64,000 bases of DNA from Thermogemmatispora carboxidivorans (GCF_000702505.1 NZ_JNIM01000001.1:2170001-2234000), one strand, 5' to 3'; positions 1 through 9,384 are shown, counted from the stretch's first letter. Notes: generated from the sequence alone by a model not told the origin. Program-made: numbers and translations.

Positions 1-878
1 CGCGCGTGGCCCGTGAGGCTGAGGACCTGGGTTTTGATTCGATCTGGCTCTTTGACCACTTCCATACAGTGCCGCAGCCGTTGCAAGAGGTGACCTTCGA
101 GTGTTGGACGAGCACAGCGGCCCTGGCCCGCGATACGCGGCGGGTGCGTATTGGGCAGATGGTGACCTGCAGCGCCTATCGCAATCCGGCCCTGTTGGCC
201 AAGATGGCGAGTACGGTCGATGTACTCAGTCACGGACGACTGGACTTCGGGATTGGGGCCGGCTGGTACGAGCACGAGTGGCGCGCCTATGGCTATGGCT
301 TTCCAGCAGCTCCGGTGCGCCTGCGCATGTTGCGCGAGGCCGTGCAGATTCTTCTAAAGATGTGGACCGAGGAGGAGCCCTATTTTGAGGGGCGCTATTA
401 TCAGGTGCATGGCGCCATTAATCAGCCCAAGGGGGTGCAGCAGCCGCATATTCCCTTGCTGATCGGTGGTGGGGGTGAGCAGGTGACCTTGAAGCTGGTA
501 GCTCAGTATGCCGATGCCTGCAATGTCGGCCATCTCGATCCGGCGGGAATTGCCCACAAATTCGCGGTACTGAGGCAGCACTGCGAGGCTATTGGGCGCG
601 ATTATCAGGCGATTAAGAGGACGGTGCTCTTTAATTGTGCTATTGCGGAGACCGATGAGGAGGCCATGCGCAAGGCTCGGCAGTCCTACATGGGGCGCAA
701 TGTGCTACCTGAGCAGCTGTGCGAGCGTGAGCTGGTGGGAAGTCCCGAGACGATTCGCCGGCGTTTGGCGGCCTATGAGGAGATTGGGGCGCAGGAAGTG
801 ATTGTCTATCTCCCTGATGTGGCCCAGCTTGAATCGGTGCGTCTCTTTGCTCACGAGTGTATGGCCAGGCTGCGCTAA
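1..878 (+). CDS. LLM-class flavin (F420/FMN) oxidoreductase, 5' end cut
   Basis: Luciferase-like monooxygenase family enzyme, expected to be a TIM barrel using F420 or FMN for oxidation/reduction of an unknown substrate in the cytosol. The visible part opens with the family's early motif (EDLGFDSIWLFDHF), continues with IGQMVTCSAYRNPALLAK, then SHGRLDFGIGAGW, and LLIGGGGEQVTLKL in the middle, all typical of the COG2141 family. The frame is open to the first base and the usual N-terminal beta strand is missing, so the true start lies upstream of the window; a GTG at base 6 is not convincing as a start. About 290 residues are visible against a usual 300-340. Substrate cannot be predicted from sequence. 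Confidence 0.9.
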   Translation, partial: RVAREAEDLGFDSIWLFDHFHTVPQPLQEVTFECWTSTAALARDTRRVRIGQMVTCSAYRNPALLAKMASTVDVLSHGRLDFGIGAGWYEHEWRAYGYGFPAAPVRLRMLREAVQILLKMWTEEEPYFEGRYYQVHGAINQPKGVQQPHIPLLIGGGGEQVTLKLVAQYADACNVGHLDPAGIAHKFAVLRQHCEAIGRDYQAIKRTVLFNCAIAETDEEAMRKARQSYMGRNVLPEQLCERELVGSPETIRRRLAAYEEIGAQEVIVYLPDVAQLESVRLFAHECMARLR

Positions 879-913
879 GAAAGTGCCTCCGCAGGGGCGG
901 ACACAGACGCCAC

Positions 914-945
914 GCCTGCTGTATACTAGCAGCAGCAGAGCAGGC
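914..945 (+). terminator. Stem-loop after the LLM oxidoreductase gene
   Basis: GCCTGCT (914-920) pairs with AGCAGGC (939-945), and a nested CTGCT/AGCAG (916-920/928-932) is an alternative. No T-run follows, so termination is only a guess; it sits about 35 bases after the stop codon. Confidence 0.3.
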
Positions 946-1032
946 ACGAGCTGACGGAGCGGAGGTTGTCTAGATGGACCTCCCGTTCCGCTCAGTGGCG
1001 AGCTGTGTTCAGAACCAGCAAGGAGGGTCCCT

Positions 1033-2394
1033 ATGGATATCAGCGATGTGGTGCGTCAGGCTCGGGCGGCCAATGTGCGCCTGGTGCGTTTCCTCTATTG
1101 TGATAACGGGGGGATCATTCGGGGCAAGGCGACGCATGTGGAGAAGCTGGCGACGCGCATGCGCGAAGGCATCGGGCAGACCCTGGCGATGCAGGCTTTC
1201 ACGGCGGTTGAGACCCTGGCGACAGTCGAGGGGATGGGGCCGGTGGGTGAGTTCCGCCTGATTCCTGATCCACAGACCTTTGTGGTGCTGCCCTATGTTC
1301 CGGCCAGTGCCAGTATGCTGTGCGACATGGTGCGTCTGGATGGTCAGCCCTGGGAGGCTTGTCCGCGCACCTTTCTGAAGCGTATGGTAGCGCGCCTGGC
1401 TGAGCAGGGCATGCGGGCCGAGGCGGCCATCGAGCATGAGTTTTATCTGGCGCGTGACGTGGGAGGCCGCTTTGTGCCGGCGGACCAGAGTCTCTGCTAC
1501 AGTAGTATCGGCCTGGATGAGCAAGCAGAGGTGATCGATGCTATTCTTGCCGCGCTGGAAGCGGTCGGGCTCTCGGTGGAGCTGTTTCATACGGAGCTGG
1601 GACCAGCCCAGCAAGAGCTGTCGATCCGCCACGCCGAGGTCGTGACGGCGGCTGATCACGTCTGCCTGGTGCGTGAGGTTGTGCGTGGGACGGCGCGTCA
1701 CTATGGCCTGTATGCGACCTTTGCCCCCAAGCCCTTTCTGGATCAGGCCGGCAGTGGGGCCCACATTCACTTCAGTCTGTGGGGCGCTGAGGGGAGTTCC
1801 CAGGCTGGCAAGAATCTCTTCTATGACCCGCAGCAGCGTGGTGGCCTGAGCCAGACTGGCAAATATTTCATTGGTGGGGTGCTCCGTCACTTGCCGGCGC
1901 TGGTGGCGCTGACCTGTGGCAGTCCTAACTCGTATAGCCGCTTGCTACCGCACTTCTGGAGTTCGGCGTATACGGCCTGGGGCTACGATAACCGTGAGGG
2001 GGCGATTCGCGTGCCATCGTCTTTCTGGGGACGGGAGGCCGAATCGGTCAATCTGGAGCTGAAGCCCTCTGATCATAGTGGTAATCCCTATCTGGCGCTG
2101 GGGGCTTTGATCGCTGCGGGTCTGGACGGCATCCAGCAGCAGATTGATCCGGGAGAGCCGGTCGAGGTTGATCCGGGCAACCTCAGCGATGAGGAACGCG
2201 AGCGGCGGGGCATTCGTCGGCTACCGGCGACGCTGGATGAGGCCCTCGATGAGTTGGAGCGCGATACGGTCCTCGTGGAGGCTCTGGGGCCGTTGCTGGC
2301 AGGTTCCTATGTGGCCGTGAAACGGGCCGAAGCCGATTTCTTCCGCGAGAAGACTCCGGAGGAGGTGGCCAGTCAGCATTTCTATAAGTACTAG
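1033..2394 (+). CDS. Glutamine synthetase family protein (GlnA-like)
   Basis: ATP-dependent gamma-glutamyl ligase of the glutamine synthetase fold, 453 aa, cytosolic. Seen in order: an N-terminal beta-grasp region, the metal-binding segment AAIEHEFYLAR, the GSGAHIHFSLW glutamate/ATP-binding motif, the NSYSRLLPHFWSS segment, and ELKPSDHSGNPYLALGALIA near the C-terminus. The active-site arginine segment reads DNREGAIRVP. A good ribosome site (AAGGAGGG) precedes ATG 1033. The family includes true GlnA, gamma-glutamylpolyamine synthetases and the C-terminal half of FluG. This copy lacks the conserved MSxHxH-like first-domain features of classical GlnA as far as I can see, so a gamma-glutamyl-amine ligase or FluG-like role is at least as likely. 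An amidohydrolase similar to the FluG N-terminal half lies 7 kb downstream. Confidence 0.9.
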   Translation: MDISDVVRQARAANVRLVRFLYCDNGGIIRGKATHVEKLATRMREGIGQTLAMQAFTAVETLATVEGMGPVGEFRLIPDPQTFVVLPYVPASASMLCDMVRLDGQPWEACPRTFLKRMVARLAEQGMRAEAAIEHEFYLARDVGGRFVPADQSLCYSSIGLDEQAEVIDAILAALEAVGLSVELFHTELGPAQQELSIRHAEVVTAADHVCLVREVVRGTARHYGLYATFAPKPFLDQAGSGAHIHFSLWGAEGSSQAGKNLFYDPQQRGGLSQTGKYFIGGVLRHLPALVALTCGSPNSYSRLLPHFWSSAYTAWGYDNREGAIRVPSSFWGREAESVNLELKPSDHSGNPYLALGALIAAGLDGIQQQIDPGEPVEVDPGNLSDEERERRGIRRLPATLDEALDELERDTVLVEALGPLLAGSYVAVKRAEADFFREKTPEEVASQHFYKY

Positions 2395-2634
2395 CCGAAA
2401 GTACTGGTAGCGCCAGGCGGGCGGAGCAGCGCTGAAGATCCGCTTGATCGTGGAGGGCTGCGGCGACTGCAGCCTGCCTGCCCTGGCTGGAAAAGGCGAT
2501 AGTCTGCGCAGGGATGATACAATAATGTGCAGGCTGTCGCATTTTTCTGCCTCTGTTACGCTGTTACAAGAACATGTGCAGGGAAGAATGAGCTGAGGAC
2601 GAGGCGTTCTCAGCGGAAGTGTGTGCTATTGGGA

Positions 2635-4020
2635 ATGATGATGCCTATGCCCAACGCTTTAGGAACATCACAGCAGACGACCTACGCCTATCGCATTGAG
2701 GGCGGCTATCCTGTCGTGGGCGAGATTACCTGTCTGGGAGCGAAGAATTTTGCGACGAAGGCGATGGTGGCGGCTCTGCTGGGAGAGACGCCGACGGTGC
2801 TCACCAATGTGCCGCCCATTGGGGATGTCCAGATCACGGCAGAGATGCTGATGGGGATCGGGGCACGGGTGGAACAGCTTGATGAAACAACGCTGCTCAT
2901 CGATCCGACAACGGTCCATGCTTCGACGGTGCCCCTGGCTCAGTCTGGCAGCAACCGGGCGCCGATCTTGCTGCTGGGGGCCTTACTCCATCGGTTCGAG
3001 CGCGTCGCGGTGCCGGTTGTGGGCGGCTGCCAGATTGGGGCGCGCAAGGTGGATTTCCATCTCGATGCCATTCAGCGCTTTGGTGGTCTGGTGGAGGAGA
3101 CCCCCGAGGGCTATGTGGCGCAGCGTGTGCAGTCCTTGCGCGGGACCCATATTCATCTGCCCTATCCAAGTGTGGGCGCGACCGAGACCTGTCTGTTTTT
3201 GAGTGTGCTGGCCGAGGGGCGCACGCTGATTTCGAATGCGGCGATCGAGCCGGAAATCTTTGAGCTGATTACGATGCTGCGTTCGATGGGGGCGATTATC
3301 TTCACCTCCCCGGGGCGTGATATTCGGGTCGAGGGGGTCAGGCGTCTGACAGGAACGCGCATGACGGTGCTGGGAGACCGCATCGAGGCGGCTTCTTGGG
3401 CGTCGCTGGCCTGTGCCTCCGACGGCAATGTGACGGTACATGGGATTCGCCCCGATAGTCTCGGCAATTTTCTCTCCTATTACCAGCAGGTGGGTGGGGG
3501 CTTCGAATTTGTCGACGCGAACAGTATCCGCTTTTTCCGCCGACGCATGCTCAGTCCGGCCATCATTGAGACCGATGTCTATCCGGGCTTCTCGACAGAC
3601 TGGCAGCAGCCCTTTGCCGTGCTGCTGACGCAGGCCGATGGCATCTCGATTATTCACGAGACCGTCTATGAGAAGCGTTTTGGCTATCTTAAGGCCCTCA
3701 ATCGTCTGGGGGCGCGGACGCAGCTGACGACGCATTGTTTGGGCAGCGTACCGTGTCGCTATCGCGATATGAATTATGAGCATAGCGCCATTATTATTGG
3801 CCCGACGCCCTTTACGGCGGTCGATGAGGAGATTGTGATTCCCGATTTGCGCGCTGGTCTGGCCTATGTGATCGCGGCGGCTATTGCGCGCGGTACCTCG
3901 GTCATTACAGGAATTCACTTCCTGGAGCGGGGTTATGGGAATATCGTGCCGCGGCTGGCGGCGATGAACCTGAAGATTGAGCGGATTCCTTATCGTACGC
4001 CGGCGGTGGCAGAGGCGTGA
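2635..4020 (+). CDS. murA: UDP-N-acetylglucosamine 1-carboxyvinyltransferase (MurA family)
   Basis: Transfers enolpyruvate from PEP to UDP-GlcNAc, the first committed step of peptidoglycan synthesis. With a start at ATG 2635 the protein has 461 aa (usual 420-440). Key residues are present: the GAKN motif with Lys37-Asn38, the mobile loop GGCQIGARKVDFHL with the catalytic Cys132, the TDVYPGFSTDWQQPF segment carrying the general base Asp, and IPDLRAGLA with the PEP-binding Arg. The open frame extends upstream to a GTG at 2527, but that extension is low-complexity and unlike MurA. ATGs at 2635, 2638 and 2641 are stacked and none has a strong ribosome site, so the exact start is uncertain. Sequence is rather divergent from the E. 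coli type, so it may be a MurA paralogue. Confidence 0.9.
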   Translation: MMMPMPNALGTSQQTTYAYRIEGGYPVVGEITCLGAKNFATKAMVAALLGETPTVLTNVPPIGDVQITAEMLMGIGARVEQLDETTLLIDPTTVHASTVPLAQSGSNRAPILLLGALLHRFERVAVPVVGGCQIGARKVDFHLDAIQRFGGLVEETPEGYVAQRVQSLRGTHIHLPYPSVGATETCLFLSVLAEGRTLISNAAIEPEIFELITMLRSMGAIIFTSPGRDIRVEGVRRLTGTRMTVLGDRIEAASWASLACASDGNVTVHGIRPDSLGNFLSYYQQVGGGFEFVDANSIRFFRRRMLSPAIIETDVYPGFSTDWQQPFAVLLTQADGISIIHETVYEKRFGYLKALNRLGARTQLTTHCLGSVPCRYRDMNYEHSAIIIGPTPFTAVDEEIVIPDLRAGLAYVIAAAIARGTSVITGIHFLERGYGNIVPRLAAMNLKIERIPYRTPAVAEA

Positions 4021-4093
4021 GCTGGAGGGCCGGGCCTGAGCCTCCGGCCTGGCTGGGGGGAGGGTGCTGTCACCAGGAGCCAGGAGCAGAGCC

Positions 4094-4117
4094 GCCTGCC
4101 CCTCGAAAGAGGCAGGC
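4094..4117. terminator. Hairpin between convergent murA and ytxH-like genes
   Basis: GCCTGC (4094-4099) pairs with GCAGGC (4112-4117), with a CC bulge, a CTC/GAG continuation and a GAAA tetraloop. It lies in the 206-base gap between two convergent genes and could end transcription from both sides, but no U-run is present. Confidence 0.4.
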
Positions 4118-4226
4118 GCTATTGGGATAAGGCTTTGCGCGGGCCGCAAGCTGACCTGGGTTGGGCATGCTCGACCCAGGTGCAGATGCGGCGCTGCCGG
4201 ACCGACTCCAGAACGATCAGGTTGGG

Positions 4227-4550
4227 CTAACTTTGATTGGATGGTTTGAGGGAGCGTGCGGTCTCGCTGACATCCTGCGCCGACTTCTGGGCCAGGCTGC
4301 CCAGTTCCTCGGCAGTGTCGCGCACGCGCGTGGCGGCCTGGCGCGCGTATTCCTTGACGTTACCAGCGGTCTGCGAGACGCGGCTGGAGACCTGCTGCAT
4401 GTATTCATTCAGTTGCTCGTTGTCAGGGAGATAGCCGCGCAACTGCTGCAGCCGCTCGCCGAGTAGCTGGCGCATCTCTTCGCCGCGCATAGGAGCAATC
4501 AACAGGCCGATGCCAACGCCGACCAGAACTCCTCTAAAGAAGTTGTTCAT
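4227..4550 (-). CDS. YtxH-domain small membrane-anchored protein
   Basis: A 107-aa protein beginning MNNFFRGVLVGVGIGLLIAP, a short glycine-rich membrane segment followed by MRGEEMRQLL and a long amphipathic helical tail rich in Q, E, R and A. This is the layout of the YtxH/GvpP family (PF12732): one N-terminal transmembrane helix and a coiled-coil-like cytosolic part. The family is linked to general stress in Bacillus, but no precise activity is known. The start at 4550 is preceded by GGAAGGAGGG at good spacing; a longer frame upstream to 4598 is not favoured. It lies downstream of coiA on the same strand. Confidence 0.8.
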   Translation of the reverse strand: MNNFFRGVLVGVGIGLLIAPMRGEEMRQLLGERLQQLRGYLPDNEQLNEYMQQVSSRVSQTAGNVKEYARQAATRVRDTAEELGSLAQKSAQDVSETARSLKPSNQS

Positions 4551-4681
4551 CCTGCCCTCCTTCCTTCCTGCCAGATAGAGAAGGCATGGCCAGTCCAAGC
4601 TGGGCCATCATTGCTGATGGTCGCGACTGCCCGACTGCTGCCTTTCTTCTCTGTCAACACGCCTGAGTATGGCAAACGGTT

Positions 4682-5812
4682 TCAACGGTGAGTTTGGGCG
4701 AGCGTTACTAACATTTCGATATAGCGGACGAAGGCGGCGTAAGGTCCGACGAAAGGGATCTCCTGCGTCACTTCACGCAAGCGTACGGGCGGAAAGCCCT
4801 GCCTGGCCAGCTGTCTCAGCCAGGAGCAGGCGCGAGCGACGCGCTGGCGGTCCGCTTCCCGCACCGGCTGCTCAGGAGTTCCTCGCCCATAGTTATAGCG
4901 ACGCAGCAGGTCGGGATCGCTGCGATAGGCCCGCAGCAGGGGACGGAGCACGCGCTGAATCATCTCAGCACTAACTGTATTATAGAGATAAGCTGCAAGA
5001 AGATCCTCATCAACGCTGTCGGCGAAGGTCATCAGATGGCGGAGGCGCAGGCGGCGCTCGTGCTCGACGCGCAGCGGATGATTGATCGCTCCCTGGTCGT
5101 TGAGGCGTAACTCGCCAAGAGTGGTACTCAAGGTCATGCCGTAGCCCAGGCGCCCGACCCAGCCGCCAGTGCTCAGATTGGGGGCCTGGGAGGAGCTGGG
5201 TCTCTCCTCCTGCCAGGCCTGCAGGGCTTGGGCGCTCAGGGGCCAGCGCAGCCAGGCGCGGGCGGGAGTAAGCAAGGGATCGAGAAAGACGAGGGTGCCG
5301 CTGACCTCGAGAATGGCCTCTTGGAAAGCCTCTTGCTTGTCGCGCCGATTGCTGCCGATGATCCAGAGATCGGTGATGCCGGCCTGCTGATAGGCCAGGT
5401 GGCGGCGCTGCCACTCTTCGAGTTCCAGCGGAGCGCACTGGAACTCAACGGCCAGCTGGCGGCCATCGGTGTGTTTCACGAAGACGTCGGCGATGCGATT
5501 CGGCTCGGGGAGCCGTTCCTCCAGAGTGACGCGAGCGGCGGGAAATTGCTGGCCCAGCCAGGCGGCCAGCACGGCCTTGCCACGCATGTGCCGCTCTGAT
5601 TCCTCTTCGGTGCTCCAGGGGCATTCTCCTTTGCGGTGAGCGAAATGGAGCTGCGTCCGTCGTGCCGGACCGCCGCGCAGGTGCAGCACAGCGCGGCAGT
5701 TGGGGCAGAACAGCTGGCGCTGCTGCGACCATTCCTGCAGCTGATTCAAGGCCCGCTCATCAGCTATCACGGGCTGACCGTCTGGTCCATAGGCGACGAG
5801 CATGGTCCGCAT
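4682..5812 (-). CDS. Competence protein CoiA family nuclease-like protein
   Basis: A 376-aa protein of the CoiA family (COG4469). The N-terminus carries a CxxC zinc motif (FCPNCRAVLHLR) followed by HFAHRKGECPW. The core holds the restriction-endonuclease-like fold elements: ESERHMRGKAVLAAWL, then RIADVFVK with the candidate catalytic Asp, AVEFQCAPL with the Glu/Gln pair, and WIIGSNRR. In Streptococcus and Bacillus CoiA is induced in competence and promotes recombination of incoming DNA; its biochemical function is not settled. There is no neighbouring com operon here, so a role in DNA uptake is only inferred from the family. Confidence 0.82.
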   Translation of the reverse strand: MRTMLVAYGPDGQPVIADERALNQLQEWSQQRQLFCPNCRAVLHLRGGPARRTQLHFAHRKGECPWSTEEESERHMRGKAVLAAWLGQQFPAARVTLEERLPEPNRIADVFVKHTDGRQLAVEFQCAPLELEEWQRRHLAYQQAGITDLWIIGSNRRDKQEAFQEAILEVSGTLVFLDPLLTPARAWLRWPLSAQALQAWQEERPSSSQAPNLSTGGWVGRLGYGMTLSTTLGELRLNDQGAINHPLRVEHERRLRLRHLMTFADSVDEDLLAAYLYNTVSAEMIQRVLRPLLRAYRSDPDLLRRYNYGRGTPEQPVREADRQRVARACSWLRQLARQGFPPVRLREVTQEIPFVGPYAAFVRYIEMLVTLAQTHR

Positions 5813-6129
5813 CCTCTCCTCAGTGAAACGAGACCTGACCCTGATGCAGGGAGAGACAGACGGATGCTCTCCCTCCTTCTGATTCTATTCTGTCGCGCTG
5901 GCGCCTGGAAGGTGATAAGCTCCTTCCTTCTCCTCTCCGGTCAGGCTGCCTCGAGTGTGCGGCTGCTTGACGGATAGCTCTGCTTATGGCTTGCGCTGGG
6001 GGGTGGAAACGTGGTAGCCTATGAGCACAGCCCCCAGTCGTGCTGGCTGGGCGGGGCGCCCTTGTGGCGGGAGACTGGGCTGAACGAAGAAGATTGTTGC
6101 TCTGTTATTTCAGGAGGATTAGCTCAACC
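5813..6129. other. Intergenic region between divergent coiA and argF
   Basis: 317 bases between divergent genes, so it should hold promoters for both. I see TTGACG near 5968 but no convincing -10 partner. A Shine-Dalgarno AGGAGG lies at 6112-6117 for argF. No arginine-repressor-like palindrome was recognised. Confidence 0.4.
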
Positions 6130-7146
6130 GTGGCCTGCAATTTGAGCAAGCGGCACTTGCTAAAATTGGAGGACCTCAGCGCTGAGGAGATTCGCGCCCT
6201 GTTGGCGCTGGCCAGCCGGCTGAAGGCGGCCAAGTCTGCCGGGAAAGAAGAGCAGTATTTGCGCGGCAAGAATATTGTCCTGCTGTTCGAACAGGACTCG
6301 ACGCGCACGCGCACAAGCTTTGAAGTGGCGGCCTTTGATCAGGGGGCCCATGTCACCTATATTGGTCCCAGCGGCTCGCATGTCGGGCAGAAGGAGAGCA
6401 TCAGGGATACGGCGCGTGTGTTGGGGCGGCTCTACGATGGCATCGCCTACCGTGGTCAGGCTCAGGAGACGGTCGAGGAGCTGGGCCGCTACGCCGGGGT
6501 GCCGGTCTGGAATGCCATGACTGCCCACTCACATCCGACGCAAGTCCTGGCCGACCTGCTCACGATACAGGAGCATGTAGCGAAGCCGCTGGAGGCGGTG
6601 AGCTTCTGCTTTGTGGGGAATGTGAGCTATAACATGGCCGATACGCTGCTGGTGGGTGGGGCCTTGATGGGGATGGATGTCCGCCTGGCCGGGCCGCGTC
6701 AGCTCTGGCCCGGTGAGACGCGCCTGCAGGAGGTACAGGCCCTGGCGGCAAACAGCGGTGCCCGCCTCACGGTGACCGAGGATGTCGCGGAGGCTGTGCG
6801 TGGCTGCGACGTCATCTATACTGATGTCTGGGTGTCGATGGGTGAGGACCCGGCACTGTGGGGGGAGCGCATCCGGCTCCTCACGCCCTATCAAGTGACG
6901 CCCCAGCTCATGGCCCTCACTCGCAACCCGCAGGTTCTCTTTATGCATTGTTTGCCAGCTCTCCACAATACCGAGACGGGCCTGGGTCGCTCCATCGCGG
7001 CACGCTATGGATTGGAGGCTCTGGAGGTCACCGACGAGGTCTTTGAATCGCCAGCCTCCATTGTCTTCGAGCAGTCTGAAAATCGCATGCACACCATCAA
7101 AGCTCTCATGGTGGCCACGCTGGCTGCGTTATCGCTCGATAGTTAG
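6130..7146 (+). CDS. argF: Ornithine carbamoyltransferase
   Basis: Makes citrulline from ornithine and carbamoyl phosphate in arginine synthesis. The carbamoyl-phosphate loop STRTRTSFE (from residue 57), [13 protein letters not shown], the SMG segment (VWVSMGED) and the HCLPA motif (FMHCLPALH) mark OTCase rather than aspartate or acetylornithine carbamoyltransferase. The length from GTG 6130 is 338 aa, which fits the family (310-340). The open frame reaches back to 6040, but the extra 30 residues have no family counterpart, and AGGAGG at 6112-6117 favours GTG 6130, though its spacing of 12 is long. No other arginine gene is adjacent. Confidence 0.94.
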   Translation: MACNLSKRHLLKLEDLSAEEIRALLALASRLKAAKSAGKEEQYLRGKNIVLLFEQDSTRTRTSFEVAAFDQGAHVTYIGPSGSHVGQKESIRDTARVLGRLYDGIAYRGQAQETVEELGRYAGVPVWNAMTAHSHPTQVLADLLTIQEHVAKPLEAVSFCFVGNVSYNMADTLLVGGALMGMDVRLAGPRQLWPGETRLQEVQALAANSGARLTVTEDVAEAVRGCDVIYTDVWVSMGEDPALWGERIRLLTPYQVTPQLMALTRNPQVLFMHCLPALHNTETGLGRSIAARYGLEALEVTDEVFESPASIVFEQSENRMHTIKALMVATLAALSLDS

Positions 7147-7149
7147 CTG

Positions 7150-7175
7150 GCGGGCGCTCGCTTCTGAGCGCCCGC
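7150..7175 (+). terminator. Strong stem-loop after argF
   Basis: A perfect 10-bp GC-rich stem, GCGGGCGCTC (7150-7159) with GAGCGCCCGC (7166-7175), and a 6-base loop, four bases after the argF stop codon. The trailing sequence is C/T-mixed rather than a U-run. Confidence 0.6.
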
Positions 7176-7226
7176 TGACCCTCCCCTCATCCGCTGGCTC
7201 TCCACCATTCTTCTCGCCGGTCGCTC

Positions 7227-7272
7227 TTGACTTTCTCCGCATTTTGTTTATACTCAATTATTGAGTACTCAA
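7227..7272 (+). promoter_or_regulatory. Sigma-70-type promoter with overlapping palindromic operator
   Basis: TTGACT (7227-7232), 16 bases, TATACT (7249-7254). Overlapping and just after the -10 is a cluster of half-sites: ACTCAA, TTA, TTGAGT, ACTCAA. TTGAGTACTCAA (7261-7272) is a perfect 12-bp palindrome, and ACTCAATTATTGAGT (7252-7266) is nearly perfect. This is the right place for a repressor of the aldehyde dehydrogenase gene, which would then have a leader of about 220 bases. Confidence 0.65.
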
Positions 7273-7478
7273 TCGATGAGCAAGATACTGCCGCCCACTT
7301 CGCGCTTCGTCGTCACGGCAGTCTTCACCAGCAGAGCGAGTTTCAGCGTGGTTAACGCTCATCGCATTGGGACTCTTCTTTTGTGCGGCATTTTTTGGGA
7401 CGGGCCTGAAGAACGGGCTGCGTGCGAGGCGTTACGGACGGCGCGGTCAACCAGCAGCAATGAAGAAGGAGAACTATC

Positions 7479-8975
7479 ATGACGCTGGCCGAGAGCAATG
7501 TCGCTGTCTTACCGGAAGTCCAGACCTTCGTCGGAAGTGGGCCGAAGAAGCTCTTTATTGGGGGGAAATGGGAAGAGGCCGCTTCGGGCAAGACCTTTCC
7601 CGTTTACAATCCTGCCACGGGCGAAGTGTTGGCGCAGGTTGCCGAGGGAGACAAAGAGGATATTGAGCGGGCGGTGCAGGCGGCCCGGCGCAGCTTCGAG
7701 AGTGGTCCCTGGCGCAGGATGAAGCCCTCGGAGCGTGGGCGCCTGATCTGGAAGCTGGCCGATCTCATTGAGCAGCACAGCGAGGAGTTTGCCCAGCTTG
7801 AATCGCTTGACAACGGCAAGCCCTTGCGCATTGCGCGCATCGGCGATGTGGCGCTAACCGTCGACATGTTCCGCTATATGGCGGGCTGGGCGACCAAGAT
7901 CGAAGGCCATACCATTCCGATCTCCACGCCGGGCGACTATTTCGCCTATACCTTGCGCGAGCCGGTAGGCGTGGTTGGGCAGATTATCCCCTGGAATTTC
8001 CCCCTTTTGATGGCGGCCTGGAAGCTGGCCCCGGCTCTGGCCGCTGGCTGTACCATCGTCCTTAAGCCGGCTGAGCAGACCCCGCTCTCGGCCCTACGCC
8101 TGGGCGAGCTAATCCAGGAGGCGGGTTTCCCCGATGGGGTCGTTAACATTGTGCCCGGTTTCGGGGAGACCGCAGGTGCGGCCCTGGCGGCCCATCCCGA
8201 CGTCGATAAGATTGCCTTCACTGGTTCGACTGAGGTTGGCAAGCTTATCGTCCACGCTGCCGCTGGTAATCTCAAAAAGGTGACGCTGGAGCTGGGCGGC
8301 AAGTCGCCGAATATCGTCCTCAAGGACAGCGACCTTGACTCTGCTATCAAGGGGGCGGCCCATGCCATCTTTTTCAACCACGGGCAGTGCTGCTGCGCCG
8401 GGTCGCGCCTCTACGTGGAGCAGGAGGTCTTTGATCGCGTTGTCGAGGGCGTGGCCGAGGAGGCCAAGAAGATCCGCCTAGGGCCGGGTTTTGATCCGCA
8501 GACGCAGATGGGGCCGCTAGTCTCCGAGGAGCAGCTGCAGCGTGTCTCGGGCTATATTGAGGCCGGCCTGGCCGATGGTGCGACGCCGCTCTGTGGGGCC
8601 AGACGGCACGGCGACCAGGGGTACTTTGTCGAGCCGACGGTCCTGGTCAATGTGCGCCAGGATATGAAGGTGGTGCAGGAGGAGATCTTTGGACCGGTGG
8701 TCACGGCCATGCCCATCAAGGAACTGGACGAGATCCCGCCGGTGGCCAATGATACAGTCTACGGGCTGGCGGCAGGCATCTGGACGCGCGATATCAGTAA
8801 GGCCCATCGTTTGGCACAGCAGCTGCGCGCCGGTACGGTTTATGTCAACTGCTATAATGTCTTTGATGCCGCGTTGCCCTTCGGTGGTTACAAGCAATCC
8901 GGTTGGGGGCGCGAGATGGGCCACGAGGTCCTGGAGAACTATACCGAGCTGAAATCGGTCTGTATTGGACTCTGA
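7479..8975 (+). CDS. NAD(P)-dependent aldehyde dehydrogenase
   Basis: A 498-aa aldehyde dehydrogenase superfamily enzyme that oxidises an aldehyde to its acid. Seen: the cofactor segment IIPWNFPLLMAAWKLAPALA, the catalytic glutamate in LELGGKSPNIV, and the catalytic loop FFNHGQCCCAGSR with three cysteines at 304-306; the middle one (305) aligns with the nucleophile of mitochondrial ALDH2. The C-terminal PFGGYKQSGWGREMG motif is present. It is closest to the ALDH1/2 and betaine-aldehyde group; the substrate cannot be fixed. Start ATG 7479 follows GAAGAAGGAG. Expression is probably controlled by the palindrome-overlapped promoter upstream. Confidence 0.95.
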   Translation: MTLAESNVAVLPEVQTFVGSGPKKLFIGGKWEEAASGKTFPVYNPATGEVLAQVAEGDKEDIERAVQAARRSFESGPWRRMKPSERGRLIWKLADLIEQHSEEFAQLESLDNGKPLRIARIGDVALTVDMFRYMAGWATKIEGHTIPISTPGDYFAYTLREPVGVVGQIIPWNFPLLMAAWKLAPALAAGCTIVLKPAEQTPLSALRLGELIQEAGFPDGVVNIVPGFGETAGAALAAHPDVDKIAFTGSTEVGKLIVHAAAGNLKKVTLELGGKSPNIVLKDSDLDSAIKGAAHAIFFNHGQCCCAGSRLYVEQEVFDRVVEGVAEEAKKIRLGPGFDPQTQMGPLVSEEQLQRVSGYIEAGLADGATPLCGARRHGDQGYFVEPTVLVNVRQDMKVVQEEIFGPVVTAMPIKELDEIPPVANDTVYGLAAGIWTRDISKAHRLAQQLRAGTVYVNCYNVFDAALPFGGYKQSGWGREMGHEVLENYTELKSVCIGL

Positions 8976-9165
8976 AGCCTCGGGCGCACTGGCGCCGTAT
9001 TGGATAGTGTAAGCGCAACGAAACGACGAGCGAGCATGGCGGAACTCCTCGCGAGCAGGGAGGCGCTGCCATGCTCGCGGTTTGTGTGGGCAACGGAGCG
9101 GACAGGCGATACGTTGGAGCGTGCTCGCTGACCGGGTACGCCAGGCGAAAGGGGGACGATGCATC

Positions 9166-9384
9166 ATGACTTTGCAGTTTAGTGCACGCAATCGTTTGCA
9201 GGCCACGGTCAAGGCTGTCAAGCTAGGCGATGTGATGGCTGAGGTGACGGTCGCTCTGCCTGATGGTCAGGAGCTGGTTGCAGCGATCACGCGCACCTCA
9301 GCGGAGTCACTGCAGCTGCAGCCAGGCGATCAGGTGGTGGCGGTCATCAAGTCGACCGAGGTCATGGTCGGCAAGGAAGTCTGA
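9166..9384 (+). CDS. Molybdopterin-binding (Mop/TOBE) domain protein
   Basis: A 72-aa single-domain protein: SARNRLQATVKAVKLGDVMA, then LPDGQELVAAITRTSAESL, and PGDQVVAVIKSTEVMVGKE. This is the full Mop/TOBE signature of small molybdate/tungstate- or pterin-binding proteins (molbindin type), which assemble into oligomers and buffer oxyanion in the cytosol. The start at ATG 9166 has a GGGGGA ribosome site; the upstream extension to 9082 is spurious. It is not next to other molybdenum genes here. Confidence 0.88.
   Translation: MTLQFSARNRLQATVKAVKLGDVMAEVTVALPDGQELVAAITRTSAESLQLQPGDQVVAVIKSTEVMVGKEV

Noticed and set aside
7261-7482. 73-aa frame before the aldehyde dehydrogenase gene
   Set aside because: It starts inside the operator/promoter region and has no ribosome site or recognisable sequence; treated as leader.
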